Assembly (NCBI GenBank): GCA_013696425.1
Contig: JACCYP010000100.1
Location: 1 to 29,151, forward strand
DNA length: 29,151 nucleotides
Reading direction: 5' to 3'
DNA from: Thermoleophilaceae bacterium
GTDB lineage: Bacteria; Actinomycetota; Thermoleophilia; Solirubrobacterales; Thermoleophilaceae
The notes beneath the pieces are model-generated. The model made no database searches. It was not told where the DNA came from and saw only the letters and a program-made list of their open reading frames with translations. The stretch's first letter is position 1. Each line of letters opens with the position of its first letter. This document shows, piece by piece, positions 15,387 through 23,599 of this stretch. The position numbers and the translations under genes were made by a program.

Positions 15387-16816
15387 GCGCTCGCCTGCTC
15401 GTCGCCGGCGGGCACGTGCTCTCGGGCGACGCCGGGGTCGGCGAGATCGCCGGTGGCGACGTGCTCGTGGAGGACGGCGCCATCACGGCGGTGGGTACGG
15501 GGATCGACGCCGGCGACGCCGACCGGCTCGACGCGTCGGGCTGCGTCGTGATGCCGGGCTTCGTCGACACCCATCGCCACACCTGGCAGACGGCGCTGCG
15601 CGGGCTCTGCTCGGACTGGTCGCTCACGGAGTACTTCCGCGGCGTGCGCCAGACCTTCTCGCCCCGCTACCGCCCCGAGGACGTGCTGGCCGGCAACCTC
15701 GCGGGCGCGCTCGAGGCGCTCGACGCGGGCGTGACCTCGATCCTCGACTTCTCCCACTGCGTGAACTCCCCGGCGCACGCCGACGCCGCCATCGAGGGGC
15801 TGCGCGGCGCCGGCATCCGCGGGGTGTGGGCCTATGGCTACTACCCGACCAGCGGGCCCGAGCCGGCCTTCGCCGACCACCTCGACCGCATAGCCGACGC
15901 CCGCCGGATCGCCGGCTCGGGGGAGCTCGGGCCGCTGCTGTCGATGGGCGTCGCCCTAACCGAGACCGGCCTGCTGCCCTGGGATCTCACCCGGGCGGAG
16001 ATCGAGTCGGCCACGGAGCTCGACGCGCTCCTCACCGCCCACACCGGCTGCGTCTGGGGCTCGCAGATGTGCATGGGTGTGCGCGAGATGGAGCACCACG
16101 GGCTGCTCGGTCCCTCCCAGGTCCACGTGCACTGCAATGCGCTCACCGATGCCGAGCTCGACATGCTCGCCCTGGCGGGCGCCGGCGTCTCCTGCACGCC
16201 CGAGACCGAGCTGCAGATGGGCATGGGCGCGCCGGTGCTGCGCCGCTGGCTCGAGCGTGATCGCGTGCCCTCGCTCGGGTGCGACATCGTCTCCGGCAAC
16301 TCCGGCGACATGTTCGCCCAGATGCGGATCGGCCTCCAGTGGGCGCGCTCGCGTGACAACGATGCCGTGATCGCAGAGACCGGCGTCGGCCCGGACACGA
16401 TCGGGCTCGGGGTGCGCGACGCCATTCGCTGGGCCACCCTCGGCGGTGCCGAGGCGCTCGGCATGGAGGGCTCGATCGGTTCGCTCAGCCCCGGCAAGCA
16501 GGCCGACCTGATCGTGATCGGCGGGGAGCGCATGGGCCTCACGCCGCTCGGCGACCCCGCAGGCGCCGTGGTCCAGCAGGCGAGCGCAACCGACGTACGC
16601 GACGTGCTCGTGGCGGGCGTGCGGGTCAAGCGCAACGGCGTGCTGGTGAACGAGGACGCCGGCCGCGCCCGCCGCCTGGTGCGCGAGTCGCGCGAGTACC
16701 TCTACGAATCCGTGCTCGCCGCGGGCCCCCTGCTCCCGGACCCGCTACCCGGCTTCGCCGAGGGCCTCGCCGCCACGGCCGAGCAGAACCTGGAGGGCGG
16801 GGGTGTTCGAGGTTAG
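15383..16816 (+). CDS. Amidohydrolase (ATZ/TRZ-like deaminase/chlorohydrolase family)
   Basis: A 477-residue metal-dependent hydrolase with the TIM-barrel plus beta-sandwich layout. The N-terminal sandwich strand LLVAGGHVLSG leads to the metal motif GFVDTHRHTWQTALRG near residue 52, the next His in VHVHCNALTD, and the Asp in GCDIVSGNSGD. The C-terminal sandwich has GSLSPGKQADLIVIGG and VLVAGVRVKRNG. This is the branch that includes atrazine chlorohydrolase, SsnA and 8-oxoguanine deaminase; the substrate is probably a purine-like or triazine-like ring or a related amide. The frame stays open upstream, but only TTG 15383 gives the normal family start (SARLLVAGG) and it overlaps the cyclase stop. 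A long hairpin begins in its last codons. Confidence 0.9.
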   Translation: MSARLLVAGGHVLSGDAGVGEIAGGDVLVEDGAITAVGTGIDAGDADRLDASGCVVMPGFVDTHRHTWQTALRGLCSDWSLTEYFRGVRQTFSPRYRPEDVLAGNLAGALEALDAGVTSILDFSHCVNSPAHADAAIEGLRGAGIRGVWAYGYYPTSGPEPAFADHLDRIADARRIAGSGELGPLLSMGVALTETGLLPWDLTRAEIESATELDALLTAHTGCVWGSQMCMGVREMEHHGLLGPSQVHVHCNALTDAELDMLALAGAGVSCTPETELQMGMGAPVLRRWLERDRVPSLGCDIVSGNSGDMFAQMRIGLQWARSRDNDAVIAETGVGPDTIGLGVRDAIRWATLGGAEALGMEGSIGSLSPGKQADLIVIGGERMGLTPLGDPAGAVVQQASATDVRDVLVAGVRVKRNGVLVNEDAGRARRLVRESREYLYESVLAAGPLLPDPLPGFAEGLAATAEQNLEGGGVRG

Positions 16817-16849
16817 GTCGAACTATCCGACCTAAGTACGAACACCCCC
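16799..16849. terminator. Long near-perfect hairpin between convergent genes
   Basis: Outer arms GGGGGTGTTCG (16799-16809) and CGAACACCCCC (16839-16849) pair perfectly. After a 3x3 internal loop, inner arms TTAGGTCG (16813-16820) and CGACCTAA (16828-16835) pair over a 7-base loop. In all 19 pairs. It lies between the stops of the amidohydrolase and hppA and overlaps the amidohydrolase's last codons. Position and symmetry suit a bidirectional terminator; no T tract follows. Confidence 0.7.
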
Positions 16850-16859
16850 TGCCGCAGGG

Positions 16860-18935
16860 CTACGCCAGGAACGGCACCATGAGCAGGGCGACGATGTTCG
16901 CCACCTTGATCATGGGGTTGATCGCCGGGCCGGCGGTGTCCTTGTAGGGATCGCCGACGGTGTCGCCGGTGATCGATGCGGCGTGGGCCTCGGAGCCCTT
17001 CCCGCCGTACTCGCCGTCCTCGATCAGCTTCTTCGCGTTGTCCCACGCTCCGCCGCCCGAGGTCATCGATACGGCGGCGAAGAAGCCGACGACGATGACA
17101 CCGATGAGCAGCCCGCCGAGCGCCTCTGTCGAGAGCAGCCCGACGATCACGGGTATGAGGATCGGGATGAGCGCCGGGACGATCATCTCCTTCTGAGCCG
17201 CGGTGGTCACGAGTCCCACGCACCGCGCGTAGTCGGGCTTCTCGGTGCCGTCCATGATGCCCGGCTTCTCCTTGAACTGGAGCCGGACCTCGTCCACCAC
17301 CTGCCCTGCGGCGCGGCCGACGGCCTCGATCGCGAGGGCGGAGAACAGGTAGACCATCATGCCGCCGATCAGCAGGCCGATGAGCACCTTCGGATCGTTG
17401 ATCGAGAAGAGGAACTCCTTGCCCGCCTCCTCGCGCAACTCGTCCTGGAAGGCCGCGAAGAGCACGAGCGCCGCGAGCACGGCCGAGCCGATCGCGTAGC
17501 CCTTGGTGACGGCCTTCGTGGTGTTGCCGACCGCGTCGAGCGGATCGGTCACGTTGCGCACGTCCTCGGGCAGCTCCGCCATCTCGGCGATGCCGCCGGC
17601 GTTGTCGGTGATCGGGCCGAATGCGTCGAGGGCCACGATCAGGCCGGTGAGCGAGAGCTGTGCCATCACGGCGACGCCGATGCCGTAGATGCCGGCCAGC
17701 TCGTTCGCCGCGAGGATGCCGAGCGCCAACAGGATCGCGGGCGCCGCGGTGGACTGGAAGCCCTGCGCGAGGCCCGAGATGATGTTGGTCGCGTGACCGG
17801 TCTGGGAGGCCTCCGCCGTGGTCCGCACCGGGCGGAAGCGGGTGGAGGTGTAGTAGTCGGTGATCACGAACAGGCCGGCTGTGATGCCGATGCCGACCAG
17901 CGTGCAGAGCCAGAAGTCCACCCCACTCGGGGCGGCGCCGCCGCCACCTGTCAGGAATCCGGACGCGCCCTCCTTGAAGCCGAGGTCGTCCATCAGGCCG
18001 AGCGTGACCGGGAGGAACAGGATCGCCGCCAGGACGCCCGAGACGATCAGGCCCTGATACAGCGCACGCTCCACGTTGCCGGTCGCGCTGCGCACGGCAA
18101 AGGTGCCGACGATCGAGGCGAGCAGCGACACGCCGCCGATCACCAGCGGGTACACGGCCACCTCGCCGATCTGGTCGAAGGTGAGCACGCCGAGGAGCAT
18201 CACGGCCACCGCGGTGACCGCGTAGGTCTCGAAGAGGTCCGCGGCCATGCCGGCGCAGTCGCCGACGTTGTCGCCCACGTTGTCTGCGATCACCGCCGGG
18301 TTGCGCGGGTCGTCCTCGGGGATGCCGGCCTCGATCTTGCCCACGAGGTCCGCGCCGACGTCGGCGGCCTTCGTGAAGATGCCGCCGCCAAGCCGGGCGA
18401 ACACCGAGATCAGCGAGCCGCCGAAGCCGAGGCCGATGAGGGCGTCGATCGCGTCCTTCTCGCTCACGTCGAGGAGCAGCAGCAGGCCGTAGTAGCCGGC
18501 GACGCCCAGCAGTGCGAGACCCGCTACGAGCATGCCGGTGATGGCGCCGCCCTTGAAGGCGACCTCCAAGGCGTGTGCGACGCCGCCGCGCGCGGATTCC
18601 GCGACGCGGGCGTTTGCGCGCACCGACACGTTCATGCCGATGTAGCCGGCCGCGCCCGAGAAGACTCCGCCGATGATGAAGCCGACGGCGGTGCGCACGT
18701 CGAGCGCGATCGCCAGGGCGATCGCAAGCACCACGGCTACGCCGGAGATGATCGTGTACTGGCGGTTCAGGTAGGCCTGGGCGCCCTCCTGCACGGCGCC
18801 CGAGATCTCCTGCATCTGGTCGTTGCCCGGCGACTTGGCCAGGAGCCAGCGCGAGGTGGTGATGCCGTATACGAGGGAGGCACCCGCGCACGCAAGCGCA
18901 ATCAGGATGCCGAAGTCGGTCAGGAATTCAGTCAA
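16860..18935 (-). CDS. hppA: Membrane proton-translocating pyrophosphatase, K+-independent type
   Basis: A 691-residue integral membrane pyrophosphatase that couples PPi hydrolysis to ion pumping. The catalytic loop DVGADLVGKIEAGIPEDDPRNP and the DNVGDNVGDCAGMAADLFE run (218-236) bind Mg-PPi; ALDAFGPITDNAGGIAEM at about 435-452 and the C-terminal AWDNAKK and DTVGDPYKDTAGPAINP loops complete the site. The residue that decides potassium need is Lys474 in GNTTKAVTKG, with Thr three residues on, as in K+-independent H+-pumping forms (Ala and Gly mark the K+-dependent ones). TTG 18935 is the start: the first ATG in frame is 40 residues in, past helix 1, and a GGAGG lies 10 bases before the TTG. 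It follows mtnP by 35 bases on the same strand. Confidence 0.95.
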   Translation of the reverse strand: MTEFLTDFGILIALACAGASLVYGITTSRWLLAKSPGNDQMQEISGAVQEGAQAYLNRQYTIISGVAVVLAIALAIALDVRTAVGFIIGGVFSGAAGYIGMNVSVRANARVAESARGGVAHALEVAFKGGAITGMLVAGLALLGVAGYYGLLLLLDVSEKDAIDALIGLGFGGSLISVFARLGGGIFTKAADVGADLVGKIEAGIPEDDPRNPAVIADNVGDNVGDCAGMAADLFETYAVTAVAVMLLGVLTFDQIGEVAVYPLVIGGVSLLASIVGTFAVRSATGNVERALYQGLIVSGVLAAILFLPVTLGLMDDLGFKEGASGFLTGGGGAAPSGVDFWLCTLVGIGITAGLFVITDYYTSTRFRPVRTTAEASQTGHATNIISGLAQGFQSTAAPAILLALGILAANELAGIYGIGVAVMAQLSLTGLIVALDAFGPITDNAGGIAEMAELPEDVRNVTDPLDAVGNTTKAVTKGYAIGSAVLAALVLFAAFQDELREEAGKEFLFSINDPKVLIGLLIGGMMVYLFSALAIEAVGRAAGQVVDEVRLQFKEKPGIMDGTEKPDYARCVGLVTTAAQKEMIVPALIPILIPVIVGLLSTEALGGLLIGVIVVGFFAAVSMTSGGGAWDNAKKLIEDGEYGGKGSEAHAASITGDTVGDPYKDTAGPAINPMIKVANIVALLMVPFLA

Positions 18936-18970
18936 GGGAAGTCAGTCCTCCGGAAGTGATTTGGGGTGCG

Positions 18971-19759
18971 TCAGTGAACGATGGCGCTTGACAGCGCCGA
19001 GGCGCACGTGTCGTCCGGCTGGGGGCCGACTCTCGGCACCACCCGGTACAGAAGGGCGCGCAGTTTACCCAGGTTCTCCGAAAACACGCGGAACGCCGCC
19101 TCGGCCGACACCGGGGGCACGTCCGGCATGCCCTCGAGCCCCACGTCGTAGTCGGTCACCAGGCACACCGTGGCGTAGCAGAGCTCGAGCTCGCGGGCGA
19201 GCCACGCCTCGGGGTACTGGGTCATGTTCACCACGTCCCAGCCGGCGGCCGAGAACCAGCGCGATTCCGCCCGCGTCGAGAACCGCGGCCCCTGGATGAC
19301 CACCACGGTTCCCCCATCCACCGCCGGGATGTCGAGCTCGCGCGCCCCTTCGAGGAGCGTCTTGCGCAGGTCGGCGCAGTAGGGGTCCGCCGCGGACACG
19401 TGGGTCGTCTGGGGCCCGTCGTAGAAGGTGTCCTCGCGGCCGCGGGTGCGGTCCACGAACTGGTCGCAGATCACGAATGTGCCCGGCGCCACCTTCGGCT
19501 GCAGGCCGCCGCAGGCGCTCGGCCCGATGATGCGGCGGGCGCCGGCCTCCTTCATGGCCCAGAGGTTCGCGCGGTAGTTGATCCGGTGCGGCGGGAGGGC
19601 GTGGTCGTCGCCGTGGCGCGGCATGAACAGCACCTCCGCCCCGGCGATCTCGCCCTTGCGGATACGCGCGGAGGGCGGTCCGTACGGCGTGTCCAGCGCG
19701 ATCTCCTCGACCTCGTCGAGCAGCTCGTAGAACCCCGACCCGCCGAAGATCCCGATCAT
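18971..19759 (-). CDS. mtnP: S-methyl-5'-thioadenosine (or thioinosine) phosphorylase
   Basis: A 262-residue purine-nucleoside-phosphorylase-fold enzyme of methionine salvage, splitting methylthioadenosine with phosphate. It starts MIGIFGGSGFYEL, the phosphate-binding N-terminus of the family. Conserved parts include PRHGDDHALPPHRINYRANLWAMK (about 48-70), GPSACGGLQ (79-86), the phosphate-side GPRFSTRAESR (157-167), and the substrate-side NMTQYPEAWLARE (178-190). Thr180 marks methylthio- rather than plain nucleosides; MTA and MTI cannot be separated by this alone. ATG 19759 is chosen since upstream codons are low-complexity Arg/Gly/Pro from the DUF1844 gene's other frame. It follows that gene by 10 bases. 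Confidence 0.9.
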   Translation of the reverse strand: MIGIFGGSGFYELLDEVEEIALDTPYGPPSARIRKGEIAGAEVLFMPRHGDDHALPPHRINYRANLWAMKEAGARRIIGPSACGGLQPKVAPGTFVICDQFVDRTRGREDTFYDGPQTTHVSAADPYCADLRKTLLEGARELDIPAVDGGTVVVIQGPRFSTRAESRWFSAAGWDVVNMTQYPEAWLARELELCYATVCLVTDYDVGLEGMPDVPPVSAEAAFRVFSENLGKLRALLYRVVPRVGPQPDDTCASALSSAIVH

Positions 19760-19769
19760 CGGAGAACCA

Positions 19770-20117
19770 CTATGAGCCGGGGGTCCAAATCTTCGCCCGC
19801 GCCTTCGCCCGCTCCTCCTCGTCCCGGGCCCGCTGCTGGGCATCCCGGGCCTTCTGGTCCGCCTCGGGATCGGGGTCGGGCTCGGCCTTGGTGGCCTTCA
19901 CCCAGAGCATCTGAAGCTGGGTAAGCGGCTCCTGGAGCGCCTTCTGCTCCTCCTCGGCGAGCAGCGGAACCAGGGCGCGGATGCCCTCGATCGCCTTGCG
20001 CCCGTTGTCGGCATCGCCATCCTCGGCGAGCGCCTTGCCGCCGAGCTGGACGAGGCTCGCTGCGGCGCTGAAGAGCAGTTCAGGCACGGTGGGCATGGGC
20101 GGTTGGGGCTCGTTCAA
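19770..20117 (-). CDS. DUF1844 family protein
   Basis: A 115-residue soluble protein of the DUF1844 type: an N-terminal helix VPELLFSAAASLVQLGGKAL (about 11-30), a helix around KAIEGIRALVPLLA, and EEEQKALQEPLTQLQMLWVKA, then a charged coiled tail rich in Ala, Arg, Glu and Lys (80-110). The start is TTG 20117, which overlaps the stop of the upstream ligase (TTGA) and has GAGGAGGT about 6-7 bases before it. Function of the family is unknown. It sits between the GCS2-type ligase and mtnP in a co-directional run, which gives no clear hint. Confidence 0.85.
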   Translation of the reverse strand: MNEPQPPMPTVPELLFSAAASLVQLGGKALAEDGDADNGRKAIEGIRALVPLLAEEEQKALQEPLTQLQMLWVKATKAEPDPDPEADQKARDAQQRARDEEERAKARAKIWTPGS

Positions 20118-21238
20118 GTCGTGACCTCCTCGGGTGCGTAGGTACGGCGTGTCAGGTGGTACTCGTCGCGGAAGGCCTCGACGAGGTCGCGGCCGCGCTG
20201 GCGCTGGGCGCCGTTGCGCTCCGGGAACGAGGGCTCGAAGCCGCCCATCGCGGCGCGTGCAGGGCCGGTCCACGCCAGCAGCCGGTCATGCAGCGATGCC
20301 GCGGGGAACTCCTCGCCCCGCTCGAGGTCGATCAGCTTGCCCTCGAGGCCGAAGCGGATCGCGCGCCAGAAGTTCTCCTCGATCAGCCGCCCGGCCGGCG
20401 GCTCGGGAAGCGCGCCGTCGTCCCAGTCGAGCGCCGACTGTGCCACGCAGGCCGTGATCAGGCCCGCGAGCGCCGTCGACTCGTCACCCGAGGACTGCGC
20501 GTCGCAGATGCGCACCTCGACCGTGCCGAAGGCGTGGTGAGGGCGGATCGACCACCACAGCTGCGTCTGCTCGACGATCGAGTTCACCTTCACGAGGCAC
20601 TCGACGTACTCGGCGTAGGCATCCCAGCTGCCGAACGCCTCGGGGATCCCGCAGCGCGGAAAGCTCTTCGTGAAGATCTGGGTGCGGGCCGAGTGCAGTC
20701 CCGAGTCGCGCGCGTCGAGGAACGGGGAATTCGCCGAGATTGCGAGCAGCTCGGGGAGGATCACCCGCATCCGGTCGCATACCGCGATCGCGCGGTCGGG
20801 GCCGTTCACGCCGACGTGGACGTGCAGTCCGAAGGTGTTGTTGCGCCACGCGACGTACCCAAGCCCCTCGGACACACGCCGGTAGTGGTCGGTGTCGATG
20901 ATCCGCTGGTCCTGCCACGTGGCCCACGGATGGGTGCCGGTGGCCATCAGCCCGAGGTCGTGGGCGCCGGCGAGCTTGAAGAGCCGCGCGCGTGCCTCGC
21001 CCTGGGAGGTGACGGCGTCGGCGAAGTCAGCTCCCCTGCCGGAGCGGATCTCGATCTCGGAGGAGATCAGCTCGCCGGCCATCGCGTCGCGGAGCACCTC
21101 GTCGGCCTGCGCGGCATCCTTGAGCTCCTCGTAGCGGTGCACCAGCTCGAGCGACTCGGGGTCGACGATCCCGAACTCCTCCTCGATGCCGACGGTGAAG
21201 TCCTCGGAGGCCTCGAACACCTCCCGCGCCTTCGTCAT
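20114..21238 (-). CDS. GCS2/YbdK-type carboxylate-amine ligase (glutamate-cysteine ligase-like)
   Basis: A 374-residue (ATG 21238) ATP-grasp-like ligase of the glutamate-cysteine ligase type 2 family. Markers: VGIEEEFGIVDP at about 16-27 (Mg/ATP-binding acidic cluster), ISSEIEIRSG, the HPWATWQDQRI loop, FGLHVHVGV, and TVEVRICDAQSS. Enzymes of this family form gamma-glutamyl-type amide bonds; YbdK has weak glutamate-cysteine ligase activity, and mycobacterial EgtA makes gamma-glutamylcysteine for ergothioneine. No other egt genes are visible, so the true product is open. GTG 21247 is an alternative start, three residues longer. It lies 37-46 bases after rex and is coupled to the DUF1844 gene, a setting that mixes redox sensing and possible thiol synthesis. 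Confidence 0.85.
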   Translation of the reverse strand: MTKAREVFEASEDFTVGIEEEFGIVDPESLELVHRYEELKDAAQADEVLRDAMAGELISSEIEIRSGRGADFADAVTSQGEARARLFKLAGAHDLGLMATGTHPWATWQDQRIIDTDHYRRVSEGLGYVAWRNNTFGLHVHVGVNGPDRAIAVCDRMRVILPELLAISANSPFLDARDSGLHSARTQIFTKSFPRCGIPEAFGSWDAYAEYVECLVKVNSIVEQTQLWWSIRPHHAFGTVEVRICDAQSSGDESTALAGLITACVAQSALDWDDGALPEPPAGRLIEENFWRAIRFGLEGKLIDLERGEEFPAASLHDRLLAWTGPARAAMGGFEPSFPERNGAQRQRGRDLVEAFRDEYHLTRRTYAPEEVTT

Positions 21239-21284
21239 GTCGAGCACTGCTATCGCTTCGCGAAGACCAGCATCGTAGACACGG

Positions 21285-21956
21285 TCAGGTCAAGTAGAAG
21301 TAGAGCGCGTACAGCAGGTCCACGGCCGGGCTCGACGTGTGCACCGTGACCTCCGGCGGCACCTGGAGCAGCGCCTCGGAGTAGTTGAAGATGATCTTCA
21401 CGCCGGCGGCGACGAGGTCGTCGGCCACCTTCTGCGCCGCCTCGGTGGGCACCGCCAGCACGCCGACGACGATGTCCTCCTCCTCGATCACCTTGCGCAC
21501 GTCGTCGTAGGTGCGGACCGTGAGCTGCCCCGTCACCTCCTCGCCGACCTTGCTCGAATCGGTGTCGAAGATCGCCACGACCCGGAAGCCGTGGTCGGCG
21601 AAGATGTCCGAGCTCGCGATCGCCCTGCCGAGGTGGCCGGCGCCGAAGAGCGCGATGTTGTGCTGGCCGGCGGTCCGCAGGATCTTGCGGATCTGGGAGA
21701 CCAGCGAGTCGACGTTGTAGCCCACGCCGCGCTTGCCGAACTTGCCGAAGCCGGACAGATCGCGCCGGATCTGCGTCGAGTTCACGTGCGTGTAGTCGGC
21801 GAGCTCCTGGGAGGAGATCGTCTCCTTGCCCATCTTCTTCGCCTGCGTCAGCACCTGCAGGTAGCGCGAGAGGCGCGCGGCGACGCCGAGCGAGAGGCGC
21901 TCAGGCGGCCGCTCGGAGAGTGCTGCGCCACCCCGGAAGGGCTCCTGGAAGTTCAC
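21285..21956 (-). CDS. rex: Redox-sensing transcriptional repressor Rex
   Basis: A 223-residue NADH/NAD+ sensor that represses respiratory and fermentation genes when NADH is low. Winged helix at about 25-80 with the recognition segment HVNSTQIRRDLSGFGKFGKRGVGY, almost the family consensus. Rossmann domain: FGAGHLGRAI (104-112) binds the dinucleotide, with AIFDTDSSKVG as the following strand. The C-terminal helix AVDLLYALYFYL is the domain-swapped helix of the dimer. The GTG 21956 start overlaps the stop of the glutaredoxin-like gene (GTGA). I saw no TGTGAA-N6-TTCACA-type Rex site in this window, so its targets probably lie elsewhere. Confidence 0.96.
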   Translation of the reverse strand: MNFQEPFRGGAALSERPPERLSLGVAARLSRYLQVLTQAKKMGKETISSQELADYTHVNSTQIRRDLSGFGKFGKRGVGYNVDSLVSQIRKILRTAGQHNIALFGAGHLGRAIASSDIFADHGFRVVAIFDTDSSKVGEEVTGQLTVRTYDDVRKVIEEEDIVVGVLAVPTEAAQKVADDLVAAGVKIIFNYSEALLQVPPEVTVHTSSPAVDLLYALYFYLT

Positions 21957-22186
21957 GCCTCCAGACTACCTAGGCGCGTTCGCAGGTCCTCGGCGTCCCA
22001 CATCAGCTCGAGCACGACCTCGCCGTCCACCGACAGGACGGGAATGCGCTCGCCGTACTCCCGGAAGAGGCGCGGGTCGAGGGTGATGTCGACCTCCCGG
22101 CGCTCGACGCCGGCCTCGTCGAGGGCCGCGCGGGCCTCGTCGCAGAGGTGGCAGCCCGGCTTGCCGAATAGCACGATGTCACGCAT
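21953..22186 (-). CDS. Glutaredoxin-like (DUF836) thiol protein
   Basis: A 77-residue thioredoxin-fold protein. The N-terminal strand DIVLFGKPGC leads to a CHLC active site (Cys12, Cys15), then a helix (DEARAALDEAG), the strand RREVDITLD, and the cis-Pro position in RIPVLSVDGEVVL. The size matches single-domain glutaredoxin/DUF836 proteins. Its ATG 22186 lies inside the end of tsaD (8-base overlap) and its stop overlaps rex, so it is tightly coupled to both. A thiol-redox role is likely; its partner protein is unknown. Confidence 0.88.
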   Translation of the reverse strand: MRDIVLFGKPGCHLCDEARAALDEAGVERREVDITLDPRLFREYGERIPVLSVDGEVVLELMWDAEDLRTRLGSLEA

Positions 22187-23144
22187 GGATGCGCGCGCTC
22201 GCGTCGAGGTCGAGGTAGCCGGGGTACTCGACTGCCGGCAGGAAGCGGGCCGCTCCGGCGATCATCGCGGCGTTGTCGGTGCACAGCTCGAACGGTGGGA
22301 TCGCGGCGCCCTCGAGGCGCTCGCGCAGCTCCGCGTTGGCGGCCACGCCGCCGCCGATCGCCAGGCGATCGATGCCCTCGCGCCGCGCCGCCTGCCCGAG
22401 CCGGGTGGCGAGCGCGTCCACGATCGCGCGCTGGTAGGACGCCGCGAGGTCCTCCACCGGGCCCGCGCCGTCGCGGACCTTGTAGAGCAGCGAGGTCTTG
22501 AGACCGGAGAAGGAGAAGTCGAGCTCGCCGGGATAGGAGCGCGGGAAATCGAAGGCCTCGGGATCGCCGTTCTCGGCGGCCTTCTGGATCGCCGGGCCGC
22601 CCGGGTAGCCGAGGCCGAGTATCCGCGCGCCCTTGTCGAACGCCTCTCCGGCGGCGTCGTCGAGCGTCGAGCCGAGCACCGTGTAGGAGGAGGGCTCCTC
22701 GACGCGCGCGATGAACGTGTGGCCGCCGCTCGCGACCAGGCACAGGTAGGGGGCCTCGACCGCGTCCGGCCCGAGCGTGCCGGCCACCACGTGGCCGTGG
22801 AGGTGGTCGACCGGGGTGAGCGGGAGGCCGCGCGCCGCCGCGAGCGCCTTCGCCTCCGCCACGCCCACGAGCAGCGCGCCGATCAGCCCGGGGCCGCGGG
22901 TCACGGCGATGCGGTCGACGTCCTCGAGCGTGGCGCCCGCGCCCTCGAGCGCGTCGGCCATCACGGCATCCAGCAGCTCGAGGTGGCGGCGCGAGGCGAT
23001 CTCCGGCACCACGCCGCCGTACTTCTCGTGGATCAGGCCCTGGGAGGCGACGACGTTCGAGCGCACCTCGCCCTGCTCCGTGACGAGCGCGGCGCAGGTG
23101 TCGTCGCAGCTGGTCTCGATTCCGAGGATCAAGGAGGGATTCAA
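22179..23144 (-). CDS. tsaD: tRNA t6A threonylcarbamoyltransferase TsaD
   Basis: A 321-residue ASKHA-fold enzyme that moves threonylcarbamoyl to A37 of ANN-decoding tRNAs, working with TsaB and TsaE. Seen: LGIETSCDDT at 7-16, the metal ligands H114 and H118 in DHLHGHVV, LVASGGHT, DDAAGEAFDKGARILGLGYPGGP, FSFSGLKTS, and GGGVAANAELR for nucleotide binding. TTG 23144 is the start: it overlaps the rimI stop (TTGA) and puts the first strand at the normal distance from the N-terminus; in-frame codons further up belong to rimI's other frame. The gene order tsaE-tsaB-rimI-tsaD is the common bacterial cluster. Confidence 0.96.
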   Translation of the reverse strand: MNPSLILGIETSCDDTCAALVTEQGEVRSNVVASQGLIHEKYGGVVPEIASRRHLELLDAVMADALEGAGATLEDVDRIAVTRGPGLIGALLVGVAEAKALAAARGLPLTPVDHLHGHVVAGTLGPDAVEAPYLCLVASGGHTFIARVEEPSSYTVLGSTLDDAAGEAFDKGARILGLGYPGGPAIQKAAENGDPEAFDFPRSYPGELDFSFSGLKTSLLYKVRDGAGPVEDLAASYQRAIVDALATRLGQAARREGIDRLAIGGGVAANAELRERLEGAAIPPFELCTDNAAMIAGAARFLPAVEYPGYLDLDASARIHA

Positions 23145-23599
23145 GCCGGTTGACGGCCCCTGGCCGTGCGCCACATGATCAGGGCATCCTCCTTGTTGTC
23201 GTGGTAGTAGCCGCGCCGCACGCCGGCCGAGCGGAAGCCGAAGCGCTCGTACATCTCGATCGCGGGGGTGTTCGAGGTACGGACCTCGAGCGTGTACTGC
23301 TCGCCATCGCGGTCAGCGGTCTCGAACAGCTTCTCGATCAGCGCGGTGGCGACCCCCTCGCGGCGGCGATCGGGATCGACCGCGATGTTCATCAGATGCC
23401 AGACCGTGTCGTAGCGCGAGCAGACCATGTAGCCGGTGATCCGCTCGGCCTGCACGGCGGCGAGGCAGATGCCCGAGGGCTTGGATAGCTCGAGCACGAA
23501 CATCGCCAGCGACCACGGCGTCGGGAAGGCGCGGCGCTCCACCGCGACCACCTGCGGGAGGTCGGAGTAGGAGAGTCTGCGGATCTCGAGCGGTTCCAT
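23141..23599 (-). CDS. rimI: Ribosomal protein N-acetyltransferase RimI
   Basis: A 152-residue GNAT acetyltransferase. It begins IRRLSYSDLPQVVAVERRAFPTPWS, the RimI-type substrate entry. The acetyl-CoA loop region is LMNIAVDPDRRREGVATALIEKL (R-R-E-G-V-A), and the C-terminal EVRTSNTPAIEMYERFGFRSAGVRRGYY matches the RimI consensus closely. The usual role is acetylation of the N-terminal Ala of ribosomal protein S18. It starts immediately after the tsaB stop (TAGATG, no gap) and its stop overlaps tsaD. Confidence 0.94.
   Translation of the reverse strand: MEPLEIRRLSYSDLPQVVAVERRAFPTPWSLAMFVLELSKPSGICLAAVQAERITGYMVCSRYDTVWHLMNIAVDPDRRREGVATALIEKLFETADRDGEQYTLEVRTSNTPAIEMYERFGFRSAGVRRGYYHDNKEDALIMWRTARGRQPA

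Noticed and set aside
16983..18959. A 658-codon open frame on the plus strand opposite hppA, and similar long antisense frames opposite the APC, ABC and reductase genes
   Set aside because: They are rich in Arg, His, Asp and Gly, have no domain or membrane pattern, and arise because GC-rich third positions remove stops from the other strand.
21256..21265. CTTCGCGAAG palindrome between rex and the GCS2-type ligase, considered as a Rex operator
   Set aside because: It does not match the Rex consensus TGTGAA-N6-TTCACA; a 10-base palindrome of this base composition can occur by chance or as a small hairpin.
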